From positions 62,001 to 126,000 of the forward strand of contig NZ_JADGIK010000005.1 in assembly GCF_015234135.1 (NCBI RefSeq): DNA of 64,000 bases, in the 5' to 3' direction. How positions within the stretch are numbered: position 1 is the stretch's first letter; every line of letters starts with the position of its first letter. The translations under genes were made by a program, and so were the position numbers. The DNA comes from Faecalibacter rhinopitheci. Lineage in GTDB: Bacteria; Bacteroidota; Bacteroidia; Flavobacteriales; Weeksellaceae. Positions 1 to 12,192 of the stretch are shown in pieces. The notes below the pieces were generated by a model that was not told the DNA's origin, searched no databases, and worked only from the letters and a program-made list of their open reading frames with translations.

Positions 1-1222
1 TATCTCTTATGAAATCGCCAACCATAAATCCGAAAGACTCCTCACCACCTCCAATAAATTTCTCTTTACCTTCGAAAGTACGAATCATATCTGCAATCCA
101 TTTAAATCCTGTTAATCCTACTTTACAATCAACGCCAAATTTAGAAGCAATATCATAGAAAATATCAGATGTTACAATGGTAGAACCTATAAACTCTTTT
201 CCTGTAAGTTTACCTGCTTCTTGCCATTTCTCTAATAAGTAATAAGCAAGTACGGTATTCATTTGGTTACCGTTTAATAATACGATATCTCCATCGTTAT
301 TTCGTGTTGCAACTCCTACTCTGTCTGCATCCGGATCAGTCCCAATAACAACATCCGCTCCAATAGCATTGGCTAAATCAACTGCCATAGTTAATGCTTC
401 TGGCTCCTCTGGATTTGGAGAAACTACTGTTGGGAAATCTCCACTTGGAATTGCTTGTTCTGGCACTTGATGAACTTGAGTGAATCCAGCTTTTTCAAAA
501 GCTGTTGGAGTAATAGCAACTGCAGTTCCATGAATTGATGTAAAAACAATTTTAATATCCTCTTTACCTTCTTTCGTAAAACTTCCGTTTTCTACACAAG
601 CGTTGATAAATGCTTCATCAATTTCTTTACCTATGTAAGTAATTAAATCATCATTTCCTTCAAATTTGATTTCATCTACTTTTACATTCCCTACATTAGC
701 GATTATTGCCTTGTCATGTGGAGGAACGATCTGAGCACCATCATTCCAATAAACTTTGTAACCATTGTAAATTGGTGGATTATGAGAAGCTGTTAATACT
801 ATACCAGCATCACAACCTAAATGACGAACTGTAAATGATAATTCAGGTGTTGGACGAAATGATTCAAATAAATAAACTTTGATTCCATTAGCTGTTAAAA
901 CATCAGCAACCATTTTCGCAAATTTGTCCGAATTATGTCGAACATCGTATGCGATTGCAACAGATTTTTCTTTTGAAGGAAATTCTTGATGTAAATAATT
1001 TGCTAATCCTTGCGTAGCTGAACCTAGGGTATATTTGTTTAAACGATTTGTTCCTACTCCCATAATTCCACGCATACCCCCTGTACCGAATTCTAAATCA
1101 CGATAAAATGAATCGTCTAATTCAGTAGGATTTGTATCGATTAAAGCTTGTACGGCAATTCTAGTTTCTGCATCATATGCATCAGAAAGCCATAATTGAG
1201 CTCTTTCTAAACTTGTACTCAT
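1..1222 (-). CDS. Phospho-sugar mutase (alpha-D-phosphohexomutase), C-terminus cut by window edge
   Basis: Cytoplasmic enzyme moving phosphate between C1 and C6 of a hexose (phosphoglucomutase/phosphomannomutase type). I translated 407 codons from the ATG at 1222; the frame stays open to base 1, so the C-terminus is missing. Visible motifs in order: GTGGMRG near residue 48, the phosphoserine loop TASHNP with Ser at residue 146, the metal loop GTDPDADRVG, and the sugar-binding GGGEESFGF just before the edge. The long form (about 570 residues) is usual in Bacteroidota, so roughly 70 percent is present. It is the last visible gene of a minus-strand group with the lipoprotein, GT2 and DUF4199 genes; only 7 bases separate it from the lipoprotein stop. 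It likely supplies hexose-1-phosphate for glycan synthesis, which is inference. Glucose versus mannose specificity cannot be read. Confidence 0.93.
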   Translation of the reverse strand, partial: MSTSLERAQLWLSDAYDAETRIAVQALIDTNPTELDDSFYRDLEFGTGGMRGIMGVGTNRLNKYTLGSATQGLANYLHQEFPSKEKSVAIAYDVRHNSDKFAKMVADVLTANGIKVYLFESFRPTPELSFTVRHLGCDAGIVLTASHNPPIYNGYKVYWNDGAQIVPPHDKAIIANVGNVKVDEIKFEGNDDLITYIGKEIDEAFINACVENGSFTKEGKEDIKIVFTSIHGTAVAITPTAFEKAGFTQVHQVPEQAIPSGDFPTVVSPNPEEPEALTMAVDLANAIGADVVIGTDPDADRVGVATRNNDGDIVLLNGNQMNTVLAYYLLEKWQEAGKLTGKEFIGSTIVTSDIFYDIASKFGVDCKVGLTGFKWIADMIRTFEGKEKFIGGGEESFGFMVGDFIRD

Positions 1223-1229
1223 TAAAAAG

Positions 1230-1934
1230 TTATTTTTTTATAACTTGAGCATTATCTGCAATCTTAGTGTCTTTCGATGGTTCACCTATATAAGTAATTA
1301 TCGAATTTCCTTTTGCTGATCCTGCTAAAGATTTTCTTGAATTGATATTTAAGATTGCATTATCTGAAGTGTAAATTTGAGCATCATTCGTTTCAAAATT
1401 AAATAATTCAGCTTTCGATTGATTTTCTCCTTTATAGACTAATGCAATTGCAGTTCCTTTTAAATTAACTAATGACTGGTCGTATGCAGATAATTTTAAA
1501 TTATTTGTAATTAAATACGAATTATCTATGGCAGATTGACTATTTGTACGGATTTCTAAATCATCAACATTTAAAGTTCCTGAAACTTGTAAAGATGTTT
1601 GACCAGATAAATTGATTTTTTTCAAATCTCTAGTCACATACACAAATACATCATAAGCCGTGTACTGATTAACTGTAGACGATTCATTAATTTTCAAACT
1701 ACCGTTCTTACCTTCTACGACTAAATTATCTAAAATATTCTGATGACTTTCAGCTTTTACTCCAACAGTATTTCCGGAAATTAATGTAACGTTACAATTA
1801 CAATTAACATCAAGCTCCGTAACTTGATCTACTGTAAAATTCTTTTGGGCAGTTGCTACACCATCACCATCTATTGAAGATGAACATCCGATAAGTGATA
1901 AAGCGATTAAGGAAAGTGTTAAAAGATTCTTCAT
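1230..1934 (-). CDS. Head-GIN domain (DUF2807) lipoprotein
   Basis: Predicted surface or periplasmic lipoprotein of 234 residues. It begins with a type II signal peptide: a hydrophobic stretch, then LIGC with the lipidated Cys at residue 17, followed by a Ser-rich linker. The rest is an all-beta repetitive pattern with alternating hydrophobic residues, many Asn/Ser, and phrases such as VTRDLKKINLSGQ and LNVDDLEIRT, typical of the 'putative auto-transporter adhesin, head GIN domain' family. The biochemical role of that family is not established. It sits 17 bases after the GT2 stop and 7 bases before the phosphomutase start, so it is probably co-transcribed with both. The start is fixed by the signal peptide beginning MKNLLTL. 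Confidence 0.85.
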   Translation of the reverse strand: MKNLLTLSLIALSLIGCSSSIDGDGVATAQKNFTVDQVTELDVNCNCNVTLISGNTVGVKAESHQNILDNLVVEGKNGSLKINESSTVNQYTAYDVFVYVTRDLKKINLSGQTSLQVSGTLNVDDLEIRTNSQSAIDNSYLITNNLKLSAYDQSLVNLKGTAIALVYKGENQSKAELFNFETNDAQIYTSDNAILNINSRKSLAGSAKGNSIITYIGEPSKDTKIADNAQVIKK

Positions 1935-1951
1935 AATTTAGGTTTTGGTGG

Positions 1952-2914
1952 TTAATCTAAGTTTAAAACTTTTTGAATACTATAAATTTTACGGTCTCTA
2001 TTACTTCTTACAATTAATTCTCCTAAGAATCCTGCCAAAAATAATTGAGTACCCATTACCATAGCAGTTAATGATATATAAAAATACGGATTATCTGTAA
2101 TTAATCGAGCTGGTTTATCTAAAATAAATATTTTGAATAACTTATCTATTCCTAAATAAAATGTAGCTACAAAACCTAATCCAAACATTATAGTTCCTAT
2201 TAAACCAAATATATGCATTGGGCGATTACCAAACTTTGAAGTAAAATATAGTGTAATTAAATCCAAAAAACCATTAATAAAACGGCTTGGACCGAATTTA
2301 GATACCCCATATTTTCTTGCTTGGTGCCTAACTTGTTTTTCTAAAATTTTATGGTACCCAGCATTTTTAGCTAAAACGGGAATATAACGGTGCATATCGC
2401 CGTATAATTCAATATTTTGAGTTACCTCCCTTCTATAAGCTTTTAATCCACAATTAAAATCATTTAATTGTACACCTGATGTTTTACGTGCAACCGCATT
2501 AAATAATTTTGAAGGAAGATTTTTTGTTAATTTATTATCTTGTCTATTCTGTTTCCATCCTGAGACAATATCCGCTTTCTTATTAACTAATGTATTATAT
2601 AATGCAGGAATCTCTTCCGGAAAATCTTGTAAATCTGCATCCATTGTGATTACAACATCTCCTTTTACTTCTTTAAAAGCTGCACTTAATGCAGGAGATT
2701 TCCCGAAATTTTTTCTAAATTTTATCCCTTTTACTTCAGAATGAAACTTTGATAAGTATTCTATTATTTCCCATGAATCATCAGTACTACCGTCGTCAAT
2801 AAAAATAACCTCGAAAGAGTAACTTTTCTCGTGACACACAGTTTTTATACGTGTAAATAATTCTTCTAAAGAATCTTGTTCATTTAATAAAGGAACAACA
2901 ATTGATAAATCCAT
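1952..2914 (-). CDS. Glycosyltransferase family 2, polyprenyl-phosphate sugar transferase (GtrB/DPM-like)
   Basis: Membrane-anchored GT2 of 320 residues, likely moving a sugar from a nucleotide donor to a polyprenyl phosphate on the cytoplasmic face. The N-terminal GT-A domain starts with SIVVPLLNEQDSLEELF, has the IDDGSTDDSW motif, and the DADLQDFPEEI motif characteristic of the dolichol-phosphate mannose/GtrB group. Two hydrophobic segments follow at about residues 232-258 and 276-302, then a short basic tail, matching the GtrB architecture. It follows the DUF4199 gene by 3 bases and precedes the lipoprotein gene. Length and domain order are normal. The sugar is unknown; glucose or another hexose for glycan side-branching are options, and a GT-C partner is not adjacent. 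Confidence 0.88.
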   Translation of the reverse strand: MDLSIVVPLLNEQDSLEELFTRIKTVCHEKSYSFEVIFIDDGSTDDSWEIIEYLSKFHSEVKGIKFRKNFGKSPALSAAFKEVKGDVVITMDADLQDFPEEIPALYNTLVNKKADIVSGWKQNRQDNKLTKNLPSKLFNAVARKTSGVQLNDFNCGLKAYRREVTQNIELYGDMHRYIPVLAKNAGYHKILEKQVRHQARKYGVSKFGPSRFINGFLDLITLYFTSKFGNRPMHIFGLIGTIMFGLGFVATFYLGIDKLFKIFILDKPARLITDNPYFYISLTAMVMGTQLFLAGFLGELIVRSNRDRKIYSIQKVLNLD

Positions 2915-2917
2915 AGT

Positions 2918-3484
2918 TTAGTAAACTCGTTTTTTTAGAAACTGTGCAAACATTGCAGATACAGCCATATAAAAAGATAAAAACATTGATAAACAACCGA
3001 AGAAATATTTAAAAGAAAATAAATTTACTTTCATAATCTCTGGTTCTTTTCTTGATTGTTCTATAACTGCAGCTTGCTCCGCATCCATATTAGACATAAA
3101 GGTATCTAAAATACCATTACGTAATGCATCTTGAGCTAATATACCGGTAGTATTAAAGAAAATAAATATTACTGCTAAGCTGATAAAACCTGCAATAAAC
3201 ATGACATAAAAACCTATCTTAAAACCTTCTTTAAAGGTCATCAAATCTTCATATGATTTACTTACTTTAGCTTTAGCCTTAGATACATTCAGCATAGTAA
3301 AGAAACAAAATCCCGCAAATAGAGGAATTAAACCAAAGCAACAAATCATCATGGTATATACGTAATAATCTTTTTGAGTGATTGACCCATTCGTAGAATA
3401 AACGATGTATAGTCCAAAAAATAATACTAACGTAATACCTGCTAAAGTAAAAGCGCTTCTTAAAACTTTATTAATTGTATTCAT
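2918..3484 (-). CDS. DUF4199 family membrane protein
   Basis: Integral membrane protein of 188 residues and unknown function, in the DUF4199 family common in Bacteroidota. Hydrophobic segments lie at about residues 12-30, 42-65, 90-115 and 158-182, giving four helices; between the third and fourth is a charged stretch rich in Asp/Glu/Gln (around residues 125-152). It heads the minus-strand operon that runs into the GT2, lipoprotein and phosphomutase genes. A TATATTTG -7 element (bases 3489-3496, minus strand) ends only four bases before the ATG, so the mRNA may be leaderless. Confidence 0.82.
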   Translation of the reverse strand: MNTINKVLRSAFTLAGITLVLFFGLYIVYSTNGSITQKDYYVYTMMICCFGLIPLFAGFCFFTMLNVSKAKAKVSKSYEDLMTFKEGFKIGFYVMFIAGFISLAVIFIFFNTTGILAQDALRNGILDTFMSNMDAEQAAVIEQSRKEPEIMKVNLFSFKYFFGCLSMFLSFYMAVSAMFAQFLKKRVY

Positions 3485-3488
3485 TTTG

Positions 3489-3496
3489 CAAATATA
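3489..3496 (-). promoter_or_regulatory. Bacteroidota -7 element for the DUF4199 operon
   Basis: On the minus strand the bases read TATATTTG, a full match to TAnnTTTG. Four bases (CAAA) separate it from the ATG at 3484. No clear TTG/TTTG -33 element was found upstream, so support rests on the -7 box and position. Confidence 0.5.
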
Positions 3497-3683
3497 AAAA
3501 TATCATTGCATTTATATAGTATGAATTAATTTATGTTTCACTTCAAATTTAGGTCCAATTTTCTTTTAATATTTTTTGAAATTATAGAAAAATAATATTT
3601 TCTTGAAAAAATATTTTATTTTATTGTATTCATTTTCAATCTATTTAAAACTAAACAAGAATTTATCGGCATTTTTTTTGAAA

Positions 3684-3719
3684 TTTGACTTTTATTTTTC
3701 AATTCTTTTCTTATCTTTG
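3684..3719 (+). promoter_or_regulatory. Promoter of the SRP RNA gene
   Basis: TTTGAC at 3684-3689 serves as the -33 region and TATCTTTG at 3712-3719 is a perfect TAnnTTTG -7 element. The SRP RNA 5' end at about 3723 lies just a few bases downstream, as expected for this sigma-A promoter type. Confidence 0.8.
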
Positions 3720-3722
3720 CAT

Positions 3723-7380
<3,658 letters not shown>

Positions 7381-7406
7381 GAAATAATATTCTTCATATA
7401 TTTTCT

Positions 7407-7438
7407 AATCCGTTAATAATAATTAACGGATTTTTTTA
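7407..7438 (+). terminator. Intrinsic terminator after yidC
   Basis: Stem AATCCGTTAA (7407-7416) with TTAACGGATT (7423-7432), six-base loop, followed by a T run. Confidence 0.85.
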
Positions 7439-7515
7439 TTCAATACAGACACTAAAATAAATTAATGCCAAAAAATTGAATAACAAATAATTAAATAACA
7501 ACATTCATATTACTG

Positions 7516-7530
7516 GTGTACATGTTACAC
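7516..7530. promoter_or_regulatory. Inverted repeat upstream of the acetate transporter promoter
   Basis: GTGTA (7516-7520) and TACAC (7526-7530) form an inverted repeat with a five-base spacer. Its centre, 7523, is about 60 bases before the predicted start of transcription, a usual place for a class I activator. The protein that binds is unknown. Confidence 0.4.
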
Positions 7531-7547
7531 ATTTTTTTAATAAATTG

Positions 7548-7578
7548 TTTGTTATTTATTTTATTACGTGTATTATTG
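7548..7578 (+). promoter_or_regulatory. Promoter of the acetate transporter gene
   Basis: TTTG at 7548-7551, a 19-base spacer, then TATTATTG at 7571-7578 (one mismatch to TAnnTTTG). It lies 19 bases before the ATG at 7598. Confidence 0.5.
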
Positions 7579-7597
7579 TCTGCATTTAATAATCATT

Positions 7598-8164
7598 ATG
7601 GAAAATATTTACTCTTTAAAAGACCAAACAGCAAATCCTGGGCCTTTAGGTTTATATGGATTTGCATTAACAACTATTTTATTAAATATTCATAATGCAG
7701 GATTCTTTCCTGTTAATAGTATGATAATGGGAATGGGTGTGTTTTTTGGCGGTGGAGCACAGTTTGTAGCTGGTGTGATGGAATGGAAAAAAGGAAATAA
7801 TTTTGGAAGTATCGCATTTATGTCCTACGGTGCATTTTGGTTATCCTTAGTTTTTTTATGGTTGGCACCAATTTTAGGAGCTGAGAAACCTGATGGGAAT
7901 GCGATGGGATGCTACCTAGGAATTTGGGGAATATTCACATTAGTCAATTTTATCCAAACATTAAAAGGACATACAGTTGGGAAACTATTATTTGGATCAT
8001 TAACATTACTATTCTTTTTACTAGCTGCAGGTAATTTTACTGGTAGCGAACAAATTTTAAATATCGCAGGTTGGGTTGGAATTGTGTGTGGCTCGATAGC
8101 TTTTTACGAAGCGTCTGCTATTATGATAAACTTAAGATTTGAAAAGAATTTACTTCCTCTTTAA
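7598..8164 (+). CDS. Acetate uptake transporter, GPR1/FUN34/YaaH (SatP) family
   Basis: Six-helix membrane channel-like transporter that moves acetate (and in some members succinate) with protons. From the second Met (MENIYSL) it is 188 residues, the family's normal size; an upstream in-frame Met ten codons earlier gives an untypical N-terminus and would lie too close to the promoter. The family signature NPGPLGLYGFA is at about residues 12-22, followed by ILLNIHNAGFF and the Gly-rich helix GGGAQFVAGVMEW. A TTTG-N19-TATTATTG promoter and an inverted repeat at about -60 lie upstream. It is monocistronic, ending in a strong bidirectional terminator shared with the convergent GlsB-like gene. Confidence 0.93.
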   Translation: MENIYSLKDQTANPGPLGLYGFALTTILLNIHNAGFFPVNSMIMGMGVFFGGGAQFVAGVMEWKKGNNFGSIAFMSYGAFWLSLVFLWLAPILGAEKPDGNAMGCYLGIWGIFTLVNFIQTLKGHTVGKLLFGSLTLLFFLLAAGNFTGSEQILNIAGWVGIVCGSIAFYEASAIMINLRFEKNLLPL

Positions 8165-8170
8165 TATTAA

Positions 8171-8204
8171 AAAAGGCTTAAACGAATGTTTAAGCCTTTT
8201 TTTT
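8171..8204. terminator. Bidirectional intrinsic terminator between convergent genes
   Basis: AAGGCTTAAAC (8173-8183), loop GAAT, GTTTAAGCCTT (8188-8198): a perfect 11-bp stem flanked by A and T runs, serving the transporter gene on plus and the GlsB-like gene on minus. Confidence 0.9.
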
Positions 8205-8214
8205 AATTATATAA

Positions 8215-8499
8215 TTATCGCACTGCAACTTTTCTGTATATAAATAATAAGATAAGTGATCCAGCAATTGCAACTAAAAAGCCGCCTATAGACCAATTAT
8301 TTGGGTCATAATTTAAAAATAGTGTTGAAATCCAACCTCCTAGAACTGCACCTATAATTCCTATAAGCATAGTCACCCAAAATCCTCCTGGGTCTGAACC
8401 TGGCATAATTGCTTTTGCAATTGCTCCTGCGATAACTCCGAAAATAGCCCATGAAATCCAATTCATAAGGAACGAAAAAATTAAAGCTGATGTAATCAT
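8215..8499 (-). CDS. GlsB/YeaQ/YmgE family stress-response membrane protein
   Basis: Small hydrophobic membrane protein of 94 residues (transglycosylase-associated family; function unclear, often stress-induced). Three Gly/Ala-rich helices are visible: ISWAIFGVIAGAIAKAI, a second around IGIIGAVLGGWIST, and a third near the C-terminus, with the conserved MPGSDPGG loop after the first. The start is ambiguous: the first ATG gives MITSALIF, while Met12 (MNWISW) matches the usual family start and would give 83 residues. A 7-bp inverted repeat (8515-8535) lies just upstream. It stands alone between convergent and divergent neighbours. Confidence 0.85.
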   Translation of the reverse strand: MITSALIFSFLMNWISWAIFGVIAGAIAKAIMPGSDPGGFWVTMLIGIIGAVLGGWISTLFLNYDPNNWSIGGFLVAIAGSLILLFIYRKVAVR

Positions 8500-8514
8500 A
8501 ATAATTTAGTTTAT

Positions 8515-8535
8515 GGTTTATATGTTAAATAAACC
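8515..8535. repeat. Inverted repeat upstream of the GlsB-like gene
   Basis: GGTTTAT (8515-8521) and ATAAACC (8529-8535) with a seven-base spacer, 16 bases before the minus-strand ATG at 8499. It may be an operator or a leader hairpin. Confidence 0.35.
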
Positions 8536-8587
8536 TTAACTAAAATCATACCAAGTTGAAATTGAATATATAAAACTTGTTTTTTTG

Positions 8588-8595
8588 TACATTTG
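8588..8595 (+). promoter_or_regulatory. -7 element of glmM
   Basis: TACATTTG matches TAnnTTTG, 19 bases before the ATG. TTGAA at 8562-8566 is a possible -33 element with the usual spacing. Confidence 0.6.
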
Positions 8596-8614
8596 TTTAA
8601 AATAAAAACACACT

Positions 8615-9997
8615 ATGTCTTTAATTAAATCAATTTCAGGATTTAGAGGAACAATTGGAGGAAAACCAGGCGATAACTTAACACCAATAGATGCAGTTAA
8701 GTTTGCTGCCGCTTATGGTACTTGGTTAAAAAATCAAACAAAAAAAGATTCATATAAAGTTGTAATAGGACGTGATGCTCGCATATCAGGACAAATGATT
8801 TCACAATTAGTTTGTTCAACTTTACAAGGATTAGGAATTAATGTTATTGATCTAGATTTATCTACAACACCAACAGTTGAGGTAATGGTAACACATTTAA
8901 ATGCTGATGGTGGAATAATTTTAACTGCATCTCATAATCCAAAACAATGGAATGCCTTAAAATTATTAAACGGAAAAGGTGAATTTGTTTCTGCCGAAGA
9001 TGGTGCAGAAATTTTAGCGACTGTAGATGCTGATGATTATCAGTTTGCAGAAGTTGATGATTTAGGTACTTATGAAACATTTGAGAATGCCATCGCTCTA
9101 CATATTGATCAAATATTAGATTTACCTTTAGTTAACGTAGAAGCTATTAAAGCAAAGAAATTTAAAGTTGCTATTGACGCTGTAAATTCTACTGGTGGTA
9201 TTTCAATTCCTAATTTATTAGATAAGTTAGGCGTTGATTACATTAAAATGTATTGTGAGCCTACAGGTCATTTTCCACACAATCCAGAACCCTTAAAAGA
9301 ACACTTAGGTGATATTTGTGCTAAAGTGTTAGAAGAAAAAGCAGATTTCGGAATTGTAGTGGATCCTGATGTTGATCGTTTGGCTATAATCGACGAAAAA
9401 GGAAATATGTTTGGGGAAGAATATACGCTAGTTGCTGTTGCTGACTATGTTTTAGGAAAAACACCATCAGCTACTGTATCTAACTTATCATCTTCTCGTG
9501 CATTGAGAGATATTGCTGAGAAACATGGCCAAAGCTACTCACCTTCTGCAGTAGGAGAAGTAAATGTTGTTATGGAAATGAAGGCAACTGGCGCAAAAAT
9601 TGGTGGCGAAGGTAATGGTGGAATTATTTATCCAGAATTACACTATGGTCGCGATTCTTTAGTAGGTATAGCTTTATTCTTATCTCATTTAGCAGAAAAA
9701 GAAATTTCAGTTTCTGAATTAAGAGCATCTTACCCAGCCTATTTCATGGCGAAAAAGAAAATTGAATTGACACCAGAAATCAATGTTGATCATTTATTAG
9801 AACAGGTTCAAGATCTTTATAAAACTGAACAAATAAATACTGTAGATGGTGTGAAAATTGATTTTCCAAATGAATGGGTTCACCTAAGAAAATCAAATAC
9901 AGAACCTATTATCCGCATTTACACAGAAAGTACTTCTGAAGAATCTGCCAATTTATTAGCTGATAAAATGATTGCAAGCATTCAATCAATTATTTAA
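8615..9997 (+). CDS. glmM: Phosphoglucosamine mutase
   Basis: Converts glucosamine-6-phosphate to glucosamine-1-phosphate, feeding UDP-GlcNAc for peptidoglycan, lipid A and the surface glycans in this window. The 460 residues have all four mutase elements: TASHNP with catalytic Ser106, the metal loop DPDVDRLA, the sugar loop GEGNGGI, and the phosphate-binding RKSNTEP near the C-terminus. Length is normal. The motif GEGNGGI and overall size point to the GlmM/PMM branch rather than the long phosphoglucomutase at the left edge; specificity for glucosamine is inferred from family resemblance. It has its own promoter and a terminator at 10038-10065. Confidence 0.92.
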   Translation: MSLIKSISGFRGTIGGKPGDNLTPIDAVKFAAAYGTWLKNQTKKDSYKVVIGRDARISGQMISQLVCSTLQGLGINVIDLDLSTTPTVEVMVTHLNADGGIILTASHNPKQWNALKLLNGKGEFVSAEDGAEILATVDADDYQFAEVDDLGTYETFENAIALHIDQILDLPLVNVEAIKAKKFKVAIDAVNSTGGISIPNLLDKLGVDYIKMYCEPTGHFPHNPEPLKEHLGDICAKVLEEKADFGIVVDPDVDRLAIIDEKGNMFGEEYTLVAVADYVLGKTPSATVSNLSSSRALRDIAEKHGQSYSPSAVGEVNVVMEMKATGAKIGGEGNGGIIYPELHYGRDSLVGIALFLSHLAEKEISVSELRASYPAYFMAKKKIELTPEINVDHLLEQVQDLYKTEQINTVDGVKIDFPNEWVHLRKSNTEPIIRIYTESTSEESANLLADKMIASIQSII

Positions 9998-10037
9998 AAT
10001 ACATATGTTAATTAGTTGTGCAAAACTATAAATAATG

Positions 10038-10065
10038 AAAAATGCTTTTTTTTAAAAGCATTTTT
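10038..10065 (+). terminator. Intrinsic terminator after glmM
   Basis: AAAAATGCTTTT (10038-10049), short T loop, AAAAGCATTTTT (10054-10065): a 12-bp stem, ending 18 bases before the TPR gene start, so the terminator sits in that gene's upstream region. Confidence 0.75.
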
Positions 10066-10083
10066 CTATTTTAGAAAGGAATT

Positions 10084-11448
10084 ATGGAGGATGAGTTTTT
10101 AAACAATGAATTGATTGAACAATTCGAAAAAATGTTGGATCAAAGAGAGCATATCTATTTTGATTCTGAGCAATTATTAGAAATAATTTCATTTTATATT
10201 GATGTAAACGATTTTGAGTATGCTAAAAAAGCTATAGCATATGCCTATGAATTGTATCCTGACAATTATGAATTGAAGATTAAACAAATTGAATATTTCC
10301 TTGTATTGAGCCAATTAAAAAAAGCAGCAGAGCTAATTAAGGAGTTGAAAGAAATCGCATCTGAAGATTTAGAATATCAGCTTGTTGTAGCACGTTTTTG
10401 GGCCATTAAAAATTTCCCTAAAAAAGCAATAGAATTTTATCTTAAAGCTGCAAAACATGAGGAAGATTTAGACTTTATATATAATTGTATCGGGAATGAA
10501 TATCTCAATATTGAGGATATTGAAAATGCATTGATATATTTTAAGAAAGGTTTAGATTTTAGTGATGATAATGATTATTCATTCTTTTCAATTATACAAT
10601 GTTATAACGAATTGCATCAACCCGAAAAATGCATCGATTTTTTGAAAGATTATATTGATGAAAATCCTTTTGCTGAGGAAGCTTGGGCACAATTAGGTAG
10701 CCAATATGACAAGGTAAATAAATTAGAAGAAGCCTTAGAAGCTTTTGACTATGTTACAGTAATTAACCCTACTAGTATTTCAGGACATTCTCAGAAGGCA
10801 GTTATGTTACAAAAACTTGCTCGTTACGAAGAAGCTATATTGTGCTACGAAGAGACATTAGAATATGATGATTCTGCAGCTATTACATATTTAAAAATTG
10901 GCGAGTGTTACGAAAAATTACACCAACCTTTAAAAGCTCTAAAATCATATCATCTTTCGATAAAAGAGGATCCTCAATTAGATAAAGTATGGGGTAAAAC
11001 AGCAAACTTATATTCAAGCTTGGAAAATTATCAAGAAGCGCTGTTCTATATTAATAGAGCTCTAGATCTTGATAGTCAAAATATTGATTATTGGAAAACT
11101 CACTGCTATATTTTAATTAAACTTGGATTATATGAAGAAGCAATCCAAAGTTACAGAACAATTGTTGAAATAGAACCTATGTATCTTAACAATTGGCTTG
11201 CTCTTATAGAAGCAAACATTGTAATGGAAGAATATGAGATTGCCATCAAAGAAAGTTTACTTGCTTTAATACACTTTAATAGATCTGAAATTTATTACCA
11301 ATTAAGCTGTTGCTATTTTCATTTGGGAGATGAAAAACTAGGTAACGAAGCTTTTCATAAAGCCCTAGAATTAGACAAAACTAAAAAAGAGGAATTTTTA
11401 GAAAAATATCCTATTTTACAAAAATACTTCTCTGAAACAAGGGACTAA
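10084..11448 (+). CDS. Tetratricopeptide repeat protein
   Basis: Soluble protein of 454 residues made almost wholly of TPR-type helical pairs. The 34-residue periodicity is clear: ALEAFDYVTVINP, AILCYEETLEYD, ALKSYHLSIKED, ALFYINRALDLD, AIQSYRTIVEIEP and others, giving about ten to eleven repeats. There is no signal peptide or membrane segment, so it is probably a cytosolic scaffold; its partner is not readable. The strongly acidic composition is typical of these proteins in Flavobacteria. A good AGAAAGGA ribosome site precedes the ATG. Co-transcription with the downstream ACP phosphodiesterase-like gene (93-base gap) is possible. Confidence 0.9.
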   Translation: MEDEFLNNELIEQFEKMLDQREHIYFDSEQLLEIISFYIDVNDFEYAKKAIAYAYELYPDNYELKIKQIEYFLVLSQLKKAAELIKELKEIASEDLEYQLVVARFWAIKNFPKKAIEFYLKAAKHEEDLDFIYNCIGNEYLNIEDIENALIYFKKGLDFSDDNDYSFFSIIQCYNELHQPEKCIDFLKDYIDENPFAEEAWAQLGSQYDKVNKLEEALEAFDYVTVINPTSISGHSQKAVMLQKLARYEEAILCYEETLEYDDSAAITYLKIGECYEKLHQPLKALKSYHLSIKEDPQLDKVWGKTANLYSSLENYQEALFYINRALDLDSQNIDYWKTHCYILIKLGLYEEAIQSYRTIVEIEPMYLNNWLALIEANIVMEEYEIAIKESLLALIHFNRSEIYYQLSCCYFHLGDEKLGNEAFHKALELDKTKKEEFLEKYPILQKYFSETRD

Positions 11449-11541
11449 AATTGTTTTCCTTATATAATTGATTTTTAAATTACTTTAAAAACAAATACTA
11501 TTCAGTATTTTTAGAGTATATTTAAAAGTCAATTTTAAAAT

Positions 11542-12126
11542 ATGAATTTAGTCGCACATCAATTTTTATCCTTCAATAATCCCTCCATACAAATTGGTAA
11601 TTTGTTGGGTGAAATAGTAAAAGGCAATAAATTCAATGCTTATCCAACAGATATAAAAAAAGGAATTTTACTACATCGTGAGATCGATTCTTATACTGAT
11701 TCGCATGAAATTGTAAAACGCAGTACTACGTATTTTCATACAACACATCATAAATATTCTCCTATTATTGTAGATTTACTATATGATTATTTTTTAATCA
11801 AGCATTGGAGAAAATACCACCCAACTTCATTCTATTTATTCAAACAAAATTGTTATGAGTTATTTATTCATAACTATGATAATTTCCCAGCAGAGTTACA
11901 ATATATGCTAGATTATATGTTAAAACAGGACTGGTTTGAGAATTATAGTTCATTAGAAGGTATTCAAAAAACATTAATTGGATTGAGCAAAAGAACTAAA
12001 TTTGTTAATAATTTAGGAAATTCTTTACCTGCTATTCAACTTTATGAAAATGAAATTGAACAAGATTTCCTTGAATTTTTTCCTGATTTAATTAATCATT
12101 GTCAACGATATATTAAAGAAAATTAA
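11542..12126 (+). CDS. Acyl carrier protein phosphodiesterase family protein (DUF479)
   Basis: Resembles AcpH, the hydrolase that removes 4'-phosphopantetheine from holo-ACP; family members have an HD-like metal site. The 194 residues begin NLVAHQFLSF and contain GNLLGEIVKG, GILLHREIDSYTDSH with His/Asp metal-ligand candidates, and YSPIIVDLLYDYFL, all in the family's order and at normal length. It precedes an acyl-CoA carboxylase gene by 66 bases, a plausible but unproven link to acyl metabolism. In Bacteroidota the enzymatic activity has been inferred mostly by homology, so treat function as probable. Confidence 0.85.
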   Translation: MNLVAHQFLSFNNPSIQIGNLLGEIVKGNKFNAYPTDIKKGILLHREIDSYTDSHEIVKRSTTYFHTTHHKYSPIIVDLLYDYFLIKHWRKYHPTSFYLFKQNCYELFIHNYDNFPAELQYMLDYMLKQDWFENYSSLEGIQKTLIGLSKRTKFVNNLGNSLPAIQLYENEIEQDFLEFFPDLINHCQRYIKEN

Positions 12127-12192
12127 TAATAAATATTATATTACTACGCTATAACAAACAAAAATTAGATTCCAAAAAAAATAAAAACCACA

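Noticed and set aside
7568-7597. Upstream Met extension of the acetate transporter
   Set aside because: The extra ten residues overlap the predicted promoter and are not family-like.
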